A program made the position numbers and the translations under genes. The notes under the pieces are model-generated. The model was given only the letters and a program-made list of their open reading frames with translations. It searched no databases and was not told the DNA's origin. A stretch of 30,759 nt of DNA, from positions 1 through 30,759 of the forward strand of contig DASYAZ010000015.1 of NCBI GenBank assembly GCA_036501085.1, written 5' to 3'. Source of the stretch: GCA-003244245 sp036501085 (GTDB lineage: Bacteria > Actinomycetota > Actinomycetes > Mycobacteriales > Pseudonocardiaceae). Numbering within the stretch: position 1 is the first letter of the stretch; every line of letters starts with the position of its first letter. This document shows, piece after piece, positions 24,518 to 30,759 of this stretch.

Positions 24518-26713
24518 GTGAGGCGGGACCGCCCAGACATCTCCGGTGACCAAAGCGACGCTAGCTCATTCCCGGCGACGGTCGCTTTGGAGTGGGCCCG
24601 TGCGCTCGTCGCCGCCTCCCCGGCGCGGGCACCGCTGGCGCCGTTGAGACTCAGCTCGGAGATCCACAAGGCCCTGCAGGAACCCACCGAGCGGCTGATA
24701 ACTGCGCTATCCGGTCCCGGCGTCGACACCCTGGCAGCCGCCGATGTAGGCGGCCAACTCGTCGCCGAGGGGTTCACCGGACCGCAGACCCTCCCCCGGA
24801 CCTTCGAGGTGCTCGGCGCGGCCTTGCGCGGCGTCACGGGCGCGGAAGCGTTCGGATCGCCCTGTGACCGGGTCATCGAGCTGCTCGGTGCGCTGGCGTC
24901 GGGATATGTCTGGGCCCTACGCAGCCGGCAGGACAGCCAGCATGACGAACTCAAGCGAGCGCTGCTGCAGACCGGGCTGGACCCCGGGCACGACGGGCCG
25001 GGCAAGCAGTCCTGGTTCCGGCAGGTGTTCGACCGGTCACCGGTGGGCATCACGATCAGCGATCTCGACGGGCAGATCCTGCACACGAACGGATCGATGG
25101 AGGATGCGCTGGGCCTCGGTCCAGGCGAACTGGTGGGCCGGCACCTGAGCGAGCTGTTCGTCCCCGGGCAATGGACCCTGCTGGCCGGGCAGTACCGGGG
25201 TCTGGTGGCCAGCCGGGCTGACAGGGTACGGGTGCGCTCCGCGCTGCGCCGTCCCGATGACTCCGCGATGTGGATTCACCTGGACGCCTCCCTGCTGCCC
25301 TCCACGGAGGGGCCCCAGCACGTGGTCACGATGACCACCGACATCACCGATCAGTACCTGCTCGAGCAGCGGCTGACTCATCAGACTCTGCACGATCTGC
25401 AGACCGGACTGCCGAACCGGCAGTACCTCACCACCCACCTGGAACGAGTCCTGGCGCGGCTGGAACCCTCGCAGGTGCTCACGCTGCTGCACCTGGACCT
25501 CGACGGTTTCACCGCGATCAACGACAGCCTCGGGCCCGAGGCCGGTGACCACCTGCTGGAGGTAGTCGCCCGGCGGCTGGAGAGCGTCCTCGCGAAGGCG
25601 CCAGGGATGGTCGCCCGGCTCGGAACCGACGAGTTCGCCATCCTGCTCGAGCCTCCCCGGGAAGCCAGCGACCCGGCGCCCGAGGTCGGTGCCCTCGCCG
25701 AGGCCATCAACGCCGAGCTGAGCGAGCCGTTCTATCACGACGAGACCGGGGTGGCGCTCACCGCGACCATCGGCGCCATCCAGCGCCGCGCCGGAGAGGC
25801 GAGTGCCCGGGAGCTGATGCGCGCCGCCGATGCCACGCTGCGCCGGGTACGCGGCCTCGGCACCCGCCAGTGGGCCCTGTACGACCCCGACCTCGACAGT
25901 TCCGACCGCATCGCCCTCCGGCTGGCCGCCGGCCTGCCCGGCGCGCTGGAAACCGGCGAGCTCCAGACGACTTTCCAGCCGGTGGTCACCCTGGAGGATC
26001 AGCGGCTGGTAGGTGTCGAAGCCGCCGTGTGCTGGGCACACCCGCAATCAGGCCTGCTGTCCCACGACCAGTGCGTGCACGCCGCGGAACAAACCGGTGC
26101 CGTGCACGAACTCGGTCAGTGGCTGCTGCGCACCGCCGCCGAGCAGGCCGTGTGCTGGCGGGAGAACCTCCGTGGCGACCTGCCGCCAGTAGTGATCAAC
26201 CTCGCGCCGTCCCAGGTCCGGGACCCCGACCTGGTGAAAAAAGTTCGAGCCATCCTGAACGAGACTGGGGTGGAACCCCCGGCGCTCGAACTCCGGGCTC
26301 CGGCCGCGGCCATCCGAGTCGTCACCGGCGAACTCGCCGGTGAGGGCGGCGGCCAGGCCGAGGACAACCTGCGGGTGCTGGCCGATCTCGGCGTGCGGGC
26401 CGGGCTGTACGACTTCGGTGGTGGCATCGGCTGTCTGCGCTGCCTGGCGGATCTACCCATCCGCACGGTACGGATCGCGGAGCCGATCTCCCAGCAGGTG
26501 GCGGCCGACCCGTCCCGGATCCTCTCCCAGGCGGCGCAGGCGTTGGTGCACATCGTCCGCGGCGCAGGCATCGATGTGATCGCCTACCCGGTGGACAGCG
26601 CCGAGCAGGCCGCGTGCTGGCCGTGGATCGGCGCGAACTGGGCGCTGGGCGCGCTGTTCGGCGCACCGGGCCCACCGGCCGGTATCGAACCGCTGATCGA
26701 ATCCAGCCGCTGA
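24518..26713 (+). CDS. PAS-GGDEF-EAL protein with degenerate catalytic motifs
   Basis: A 731-residue protein. Residues 1-160 are a mostly helical region I do not recognise. A PAS domain (about 166-285) begins WFRQVFDRSPVGITISD. A GGDEF domain (about 290-455) keeps the metal-site LDLDGF (Asp327, Asp329) and IND, but its signature is GTDEF (369-373), and no RxxD inhibitory site is visible. The EAL domain (about 465-725) is heavily altered: EAL-x-R reads EAAVC (501-505), the usual E-x-T-E-S region is LELRAPAAA, DDFGTG reads YDFGGG, and AEGVE reads AYPVD. Phosphodiesterase activity is therefore unlikely, and cyclase activity is doubtful but possible. It may instead sense c-di-GMP or GTP. No membrane segment is seen. 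It starts 144 bp after glgB. GTG 24518 has no good ribosome site. Confidence 0.9.
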   Translation: MRRDRPDISGDQSDASSFPATVALEWARALVAASPARAPLAPLRLSSEIHKALQEPTERLITALSGPGVDTLAAADVGGQLVAEGFTGPQTLPRTFEVLGAALRGVTGAEAFGSPCDRVIELLGALASGYVWALRSRQDSQHDELKRALLQTGLDPGHDGPGKQSWFRQVFDRSPVGITISDLDGQILHTNGSMEDALGLGPGELVGRHLSELFVPGQWTLLAGQYRGLVASRADRVRVRSALRRPDDSAMWIHLDASLLPSTEGPQHVVTMTTDITDQYLLEQRLTHQTLHDLQTGLPNRQYLTTHLERVLARLEPSQVLTLLHLDLDGFTAINDSLGPEAGDHLLEVVARRLESVLAKAPGMVARLGTDEFAILLEPPREASDPAPEVGALAEAINAELSEPFYHDETGVALTATIGAIQRRAGEASARELMRAADATLRRVRGLGTRQWALYDPDLDSSDRIALRLAAGLPGALETGELQTTFQPVVTLEDQRLVGVEAAVCWAHPQSGLLSHDQCVHAAEQTGAVHELGQWLLRTAAEQAVCWRENLRGDLPPVVINLAPSQVRDPDLVKKVRAILNETGVEPPALELRAPAAAIRVVTGELAGEGGGQAEDNLRVLADLGVRAGLYDFGGGIGCLRCLADLPIRTVRIAEPISQQVAADPSRILSQAAQALVHIVRGAGIDVIAYPVDSAEQAACWPWIGANWALGALFGAPGPPAGIEPLIESSR

Positions 26714-26738
26714 GTGGGGCCGGAACGCCGCTGACGCT

Positions 26739-27689
26739 CTAGAACAGGGCCCGGGCCAGTGCCCGCCGCGCCGCGCTGACCCGGGGATCGTCCGGTGGGA
26801 ACAGCTCGAAGAGCCCGACCAGGTGTGCCCGGGCCCGGTCGCACTCCTCGGCGGTCGTCCGCCGCACGGTACTGACCAGCCGCTCGAACGCCTGCTCGGG
26901 TTGCTGGGCGGCCATCTCGGCGTCCGCCGCGGCGATCTGCGCCTCGACGTCCTCAGGTGCCGCGTCGGCCTTCGCCACCGCTGCCGGATCGGCTGACTCA
27001 GCCCGCACCAGGAAACGGACCTGGGCGAGCGCGACCCTGGCCTGCTCGTTGGCCGGTTCGGCAGCCAGTATCTGCTGGTAAGCCGATTCGGCTGTGGGGT
27101 AGTCACCGGCCATCAGCGCGGTCTCGGCGGCGACGAACCGGGGATCCTCGGGTTCGGTGGCCGGCTCCGCGGTCCCGGCGCCCGCCCCGCCCTCCTCGGC
27201 GGCCTGGATGCCGGGCATCTGATCACGCAACGCATCGAGGATGCCCGCGATCCACTCCTTGACCTGCGGCTCGGGTCGGGCGCCTGCGAAGGCGTCGATC
27301 GGCTGGCCACCGGCGATGGCGATGACGGTGGGAATGGACTGGACACCGAAGAGTTGCGCGATCCGCTGGTTGGCGTCGACGTCCACCTTGGCCAGCACCC
27401 AGGCGCCACCGGCGGCCTCGGCAAGCGCTTCGAGCACCGGGGAGAGCTGCTTGCACGGACCGCACCAGGTGGCCCACAGATCGACCACCACGGGTACCTG
27501 CATGGAGCGCTCGACGACGTCGGTCTGGAAGCTGCTCTCGGTGACATCGAGGACCCACTTCTGGTCCTCGCCGGCTGGAGTGTCCCGCCGATTTGTCGAA
27601 TCGGCCCGCGCCTTGAGCGCAGACAGGTCGACGGCACCGGACAGCGCTCCGGAGATGGCTGCGGTCTGCTGCGGGTTAGGCCTGCTCAC
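26739..27689 (-). CDS. thioredoxin-TPR protein, CnoX/YbbN-like
   Basis: A 316-residue protein with a thioredoxin domain (about 45-155) and C-terminal TPR-type helices (about 185-315). The active site is WATWCGPCK with Cys76 and Cys79, and the cis-proline segment is SIPTVIAI. E. coli CnoX (YbbN) lacks the redox CxxC pair, whereas this one keeps it, like the actinobacterial relatives I know of. A role as a redox-active co-chaperone or holdase is likely but inferred. Start GTG 27689 has CAGGAT 7 nt upstream and GAAGG almost touching the codon, so a leaderless start is plausible. The gene is convergent with the GGDEF-EAL gene (25 bp between) and follows the mutase gene by 48 bp on the same strand. 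Confidence 0.88.
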   Translation of the reverse strand: MSRPNPQQTAAISGALSGAVDLSALKARADSTNRRDTPAGEDQKWVLDVTESSFQTDVVERSMQVPVVVDLWATWCGPCKQLSPVLEALAEAAGGAWVLAKVDVDANQRIAQLFGVQSIPTVIAIAGGQPIDAFAGARPEPQVKEWIAGILDALRDQMPGIQAAEEGGAGAGTAEPATEPEDPRFVAAETALMAGDYPTAESAYQQILAAEPANEQARVALAQVRFLVRAESADPAAVAKADAAPEDVEAQIAAADAEMAAQQPEQAFERLVSTVRRTTAEECDRARAHLVGLFELFPPDDPRVSAARRALARALF

Positions 27690-27737
27690 GCCTTCTATCC
27701 TGGCATGGATCCCCCCTGGGCATCGAACACAGGGGCA

Positions 27738-29471
27738 TCAGAACGAGGCGGGCTCCCGGTACTCACCCCACACGGCCTTGAGCGCACCGCAGATCTCGCC
27801 GAGAGTGGCCTGCGCCCGCGCCGCATCGAGCATCGGTTCGACCAGGTTCCCGGTGGAACCAGCCACCTCCACCATGGCGGCGAGCGCGCGGTCCACCGCG
27901 ACCTGATCTCGCTGGCGGCGGCGTTGTGCCAGCAGCAGGTTCTGCTCGCGTTCCACGTCGTGGCTGATCCGGAGGATCTCCAGCTCGTCGGTGACCGATC
28001 CGCTCAACGTGTTCACCCCGACGATCTTCTTGTCACCTTTCTCCAGCGCCTGCTGGTAGGCGAAGGCCGCGTCGGCGATCTCGCCGGTGAACCAGCCGTC
28101 CTCGATGCCGCGCAGGATGCCGGAGGTCATCTCACCAATCGGGTGCTCGCCTGAAGGCGATGCCATCGCAGCCATATCCTTGATGCGGGCGAAGATCCGC
28201 TCGGCGTCGGCCTCGATCCGATCCGTCAGTGCCTCGATGTACCAGGAGCCGCCCAGCGGGTCGGCCACGGAGGCCACCCCGCTCTCCTCCATGATCACCT
28301 GCTGGGTGCGCAGGGCGATCTCGGCGGCACGCTCCGAAGGCAGTGCCAGGGTCTCGTCCAGGGAGTTGGTGTGCATCGAGTTGGTGCCACCCAGCACGGC
28401 GGCGAGCGCCTCGATCGTGGTGCGCACGACGTTGTTGTAGGGCTGCTGCGCGGTGAGTGACACACCCGCGGTCTGGGTGTGGAAGCGCATCCACAGCGCC
28501 TTGTCGCTGGTGGCGCCGTAGACCTGCCGCATCCAGCGGGCCCATATCCGGCGCGCGGCGCGGAACTTTGCGATCTCTTCGAAGAAATCCAGGTGCGCGT
28601 CGAAGAAGAAACTCAGCGCACCGGCGAAACGGTCGACGTCGAGGCCGCGAGCGCGGCCCAGCTCCACATACCCGAAGCCATCGGCAAGGGTGAACGCCAG
28701 CTCCTGCGCGGCGGTCGCACCGGCTTCCCTGATGTGATACCCGGAGATCGACAACGGCTTGTAGGCCGGGATCCGCTCGGTGCAGTACGCCATCAGATCC
28801 CCCACCAGCCGCAGGTGCGGATCCGGGGGGAACAGCCACTCCTTCTGGGCGATGTACTCCTTGAAGATGTCGGTCTGCAGGGTGCCGTTGAGCTTGGCGA
28901 TATCCACACCTTGCCGCTCGGCGGCGGCCAGGTACATGCAGAAGATCGGCACCGCCGGCCCCGAGATGGTCATGGATACCGTGACCTGATCCAGTGGGAT
29001 GTCGCGGAACAGGAGATCCATGTCCGCGGCACTGTCGATCGCCACCCCGCAGTGCCCGACCTCGCCGCTGCTGTGCGGATCATCGGAGTCGCGGCCCATC
29101 AGGGTGGGCATGTCGAATGCCACCGAGAGCCCGCCCCCGCCGTTACGCAGGATCTGCTGGTACCGCTCGTTGGTCTGCTGGGCGTTGCCAAAGCCGGCGA
29201 ACTGGCGGATCGTCCAGGCGCGCCCCCGGTAACCGGTGGTGTGCACACCCCGGGTGAACGGGTACTCCCCCGGCCACCCGATCCGCTCGAAATCCTCGAC
29301 GGTCTCCCCTGGGTGTGGGCCGTACACCGGGTCGACCTCGGTGCCGGAGAGGGTGCTGAAGTCGGCATCGCGGATCCGTCCCGCCGCCTGCGCCTGCGCG
29401 TAACGGCGCTGCCAGCGCTCCCGCCCGCCCTGCGGATCTCCGTACTGCCTGCCGTAGCCGGTCTTGGCCAT
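27738..29471 (-). CDS. icmA: B12-dependent acyl-CoA mutase large subunit, isobutyryl-CoA mutase type
   Basis: A 577-residue protein covering the substrate-binding barrel of methylmalonyl-CoA mutase relatives, without the C-terminal B12 domain; a separate small subunit is needed and is not in the window. The barrel motifs WTIRQFAGF, GLSVAFDMPTLMGRDSDD, the catalytic His246 in SGYHIREAGAT and TNSMHTNSLDETLALP are intact. By hand alignment the residues equal to Tyr89 and Arg207 of methylmalonyl-CoA mutase are Phe91 and Gln209. That Phe/Gln pair, 118 residues apart, is the isobutyryl-CoA mutase signature (2-hydroxyisobutyryl-CoA mutase has Ile/Gln). It should interconvert isobutyryl- and n-butyryl-CoA, linking valine breakdown and butyrate. 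Start ATG 29471 has AAAGG 7 nt upstream. A MeaB-type chaperone gene lies nearby. Confidence 0.85.
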   Translation of the reverse strand: MAKTGYGRQYGDPQGGRERWQRRYAQAQAAGRIRDADFSTLSGTEVDPVYGPHPGETVEDFERIGWPGEYPFTRGVHTTGYRGRAWTIRQFAGFGNAQQTNERYQQILRNGGGGLSVAFDMPTLMGRDSDDPHSSGEVGHCGVAIDSAADMDLLFRDIPLDQVTVSMTISGPAVPIFCMYLAAAERQGVDIAKLNGTLQTDIFKEYIAQKEWLFPPDPHLRLVGDLMAYCTERIPAYKPLSISGYHIREAGATAAQELAFTLADGFGYVELGRARGLDVDRFAGALSFFFDAHLDFFEEIAKFRAARRIWARWMRQVYGATSDKALWMRFHTQTAGVSLTAQQPYNNVVRTTIEALAAVLGGTNSMHTNSLDETLALPSERAAEIALRTQQVIMEESGVASVADPLGGSWYIEALTDRIEADAERIFARIKDMAAMASPSGEHPIGEMTSGILRGIEDGWFTGEIADAAFAYQQALEKGDKKIVGVNTLSGSVTDELEILRISHDVEREQNLLLAQRRRQRDQVAVDRALAAMVEVAGSTGNLVEPMLDAARAQATLGEICGALKAVWGEYREPASF

Positions 29472-29485
29472 GACTGCACCTTTCG

Positions 29486-29526
29486 TTGGTATTCAAATAG
29501 TAGGACGACCTAGTAATGAACACCAA
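29486..29526. promoter_or_regulatory. nested inverted repeats between mutase and marR genes
   Basis: An outer pair TTGGTATTC (29486-29494) and GAACACCAA (29518-29526) matches in 8 of 9 positions. The inner TAGGACGACCTA (29501-29512) is a 10-of-12 palindrome. Their centres nearly coincide (about 29506). They cover the spacer and -10 box of the mutase promoter, so a repressor is expected here; the divergent MarR protein is the obvious candidate. Confidence 0.6.
29497..29526 (-). promoter_or_regulatory. promoter of the acyl-CoA mutase gene
   Basis: On the minus strand TTGGTG (29526-29521) and TACTAT (29502-29497) are 18 bp apart. Transcription would begin near 29490, giving a leader of about 20 nt that includes the AAAGG ribosome site (29483-29479). 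This is the only start on the right side of the window with both a clear promoter and a clear ribosome site. Confidence 0.65.
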
Positions 29527-29627
29527 CGTGCGGTGGATCACCCGATCCCGCGCGCACCCCGAGATGGTCGGGCACCGGGCGTCAGCTTCACCACCCACTG
29601 CTCTACCCGGAGCAGCGCGCCTGCGCC

Positions 29628-29633
29628 TACGGT
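29628..29633 (+). promoter_or_regulatory. candidate leaderless -10 box for the marR gene
   Basis: TACGGT (fits TAnnnT) ends 6 nt before ATG 29640, and no ribosome site is present. If correct, the regulator mRNA starts at its own AUG, about 110 bp away from the palindromes. Confidence 0.45.
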
Positions 29634-29639
29634 TCATCC

Positions 29640-30152
29640 ATGTCGTCGCACCATCCGCTGCCGTTCGATCCGATCGACCGAGCCGCGCGGCTCTGGCAGG
29701 ACCGCATCGGGCCCTCCGCCACCATGGCCGCGGTCACCAACGTGATGCGCGTGCAGCAGATCCTGCAGTCAGCAGTGGATGCGGCGCTGCGCCCGCACGG
29801 GCTGACCTTCGCCCGGTACGAGGCGCTGGTGCTGCTGGTGTTCTCCCGGCAGGGCACGCTGCCGATGAAGATCATGGGCCAGCGGCTCCAGCTGCACCCC
29901 ACCAGCGTGACCAATATCGTGGACCGGCTGCAGGCCGACCGCCTGGTCGAGCGCGGTAGCCACCCCACCGACCGGCGCACCACCCTGGTCACGATCACCG
30001 AGGGCGGCCGGCAACGCCAGAAAGCCGCCACCGTGGCCCTCACCGACGTCGACTTCGGTCTCGTCGGGCTGGAGCAGGCCCAGACCGCGGAACTCACCGC
30101 GCTGCTGACCCGGGTGCGCCGGGCTGCGGGCGATTTCACCGCCCCCAGCTGA
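29640..30152 (+). CDS. MarR-family transcriptional regulator
   Basis: A 170-residue winged-helix regulator. The DNA-binding part reads MKIMGQRLQLHPTSVTNIVD (recognition helix in HPTSVTNIVDRL), followed by the wing DRLVERGSHPTDRRTTLVTIT with the conserved D-x-R-R pattern. N- and C-terminal helices form the usual dimer interface (QILQSAVDAALRPHGLTFARYEAL). It is divergent from the mutase gene and convergent with the MeaB gene, so it probably controls the mutase promoter, and possibly meaB further downstream in the same function. The ligand is unknown; an acyl-CoA or a free short-chain acid would fit the context. Start ATG 29640 agrees with the leaderless -10 box. Confidence 0.9.
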   Translation: MSSHHPLPFDPIDRAARLWQDRIGPSATMAAVTNVMRVQQILQSAVDAALRPHGLTFARYEALVLLVFSRQGTLPMKIMGQRLQLHPTSVTNIVDRLQADRLVERGSHPTDRRTTLVTITEGGRQRQKAATVALTDVDFGLVGLEQAQTAELTALLTRVRRAAGDFTAPS

Positions 30153-30176
30153 GCCGACCAGCGGATAGGCGCCTGC

Positions 30177-30759
30177 TCAGGGTCCGAGCTCGGCAATCAG
30201 TTCATCGGCCGCGCGGTAGACGTCGAGCTCGCCCGCGACCACCCGCTTGGCCAGCCCCGGTACTGCGCTGCCGCGCAGCACGTCGCCGAGCCTGCTGCGC
30301 AGTTGCGCGAGCGCGATCGCCTCGACCTCGGCCTGCGCCCGGCGCTGCCGGCGGGCATCGAGCTCCCCGCGTCCGAGCATCCAACCCCGGTGCTCCTCGA
30401 TCGCTGCCACGAGCTCCCCGACCCCCTCGGCCCTGGTGGCCACGGTCCGCAGAACGGGTGGTCGCCAGCTCGGCCCCTCGGCCCCCCGCCGGCCCAGGGA
30501 GATCATGTGCTTGAGATCCCGGACCGTCTGGTCTGCGCCGTCCCGGTCCGCCTTGTTCACCACCAGCACGTCGGCGACCTCGAGGATCCCCGCCTTGGCC
30601 ACCTGGATGCCATCACCCATTCCCGGCGCCAGCAGTACCAGCGTGGTGTCGGCCAGCGCAGCCACCTCGACCTCGGACTGGCCGACGCCCACCGTCTCCA
30701 CCAGAACCACGTCACACCCGGCAGCATCGAGCACCCGCAACGCCTGCGGGGTGGCCCAG
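30177..30759 (-). CDS. meaB: MeaB/ArgK-type G-protein chaperone, partial
   Basis: The 3' part (about 194 residues) of a SIMIBI-class GTPase that protects and reloads B12-dependent acyl-CoA mutases. The gene continues beyond the right edge: the frame is open to the last base and begins ...WATPQALRVLDAAGCD. Visible motifs are the G3-like VETVGVGQSEVEVA, PGMGDGIQVAKAGI and the guanine-specificity NKAD (G4). The Walker A lies outside the window. The C-terminal helical dimerisation arm (LAQLRSRLGDVLRG) is present. It fits with the mutase gene about 0.7 kb away, although MarR lies between. Specificity for isobutyryl- rather than methylmalonyl-CoA mutase cannot be told from this part. Confidence 0.92.
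   Translation of the reverse strand, partial: WATPQALRVLDAAGCDVVLVETVGVGQSEVEVAALADTTLVLLAPGMGDGIQVAKAGILEVADVLVVNKADRDGADQTVRDLKHMISLGRRGAEGPSWRPPVLRTVATRAEGVGELVAAIEEHRGWMLGRGELDARRQRRAQAEVEAIALAQLRSRLGDVLRGSAVPGLAKRVVAGELDVYRAADELIAELGP

Noticed and set aside
27738..29471. Annotation as methylmalonyl-CoA mutase
   Set aside because: The specificity positions are Phe91/Gln209, not Tyr/Arg, and the B12 domain is absent; isobutyryl-CoA mutase large subunit fits better.

Overview
The window is very GC-rich, uses GTG starts freely, overlaps genes by a few bases and carries the GlgE route of alpha-glucan synthesis. Together these point to a high-GC actinomycete. Order Pseudonocardiales or a neighbour is my guess, not something the sequence proves. 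I see no rRNA, tRNA or CRISPR array.

Left part (1-5780), accessory in character. The edge holds a scrambled piece of a tyrosine integrase, then a frameshifted and truncated DUF899 gene beside its intact paralogue. These lie downstream of an ArsR regulator and an SRPBCC (AHSA1-like) protein in one minus-strand operon. Its promoter (TTGACG-N17-TAAAGT) is covered by two mirror-image palindromic operators. On the plus strand follow a Vat/XAT-type acetyltransferase, a ribokinase-like kinase and a nucleoside hydrolase. A VanZ-like membrane protein, an enoyl-CoA hydratase and an ABC ATPase run the other way.

Centre (7472-24373), alpha-glucan metabolism. glgX (debranching) and glgP (phosphorylase) are catabolic. 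glgE, treS, mak (pep2) and glgB form the complete trehalose -> maltose -> maltose-1-phosphate -> branched glucan route. glgC, glgA and glgM are not in the window. A DUF559-type endonuclease-like gene sits between glgX and glgP. A three-gene redox/methylation module sits between glgE and treS: a SAM methyltransferase and a CrtU-like FAD desaturase, both translationally coupled to glgE, and a convergent Rieske non-heme iron oxygenase. It resembles carotenoid-tailoring genes, but no carotenoid backbone genes are present. A dense run of G-tracts capable of forming a G-quadruplex lies in the glgE leader.

Right part (24374-30759). A PAS-GGDEF-EAL protein with degenerate motifs follows glgB. It is interesting because c-di-GMP control of GlgX is known in Streptomyces. 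Then come a thioredoxin-TPR (CnoX/YbbN-like) protein, the large subunit of a B12-dependent acyl-CoA mutase whose specificity residues (Phe91/Gln209) fit isobutyryl-CoA mutase better than methylmalonyl-CoA mutase, a divergent MarR regulator with a palindrome-rich shared promoter, and the 3' part of a MeaB/ArgK GTPase gene that runs off the right edge.

At several genes without a Shine-Dalgarno sequence, an nAnnnT hexamer lies 6-7 nt before the start codon. This suggests leaderless transcription and helps fix those starts.
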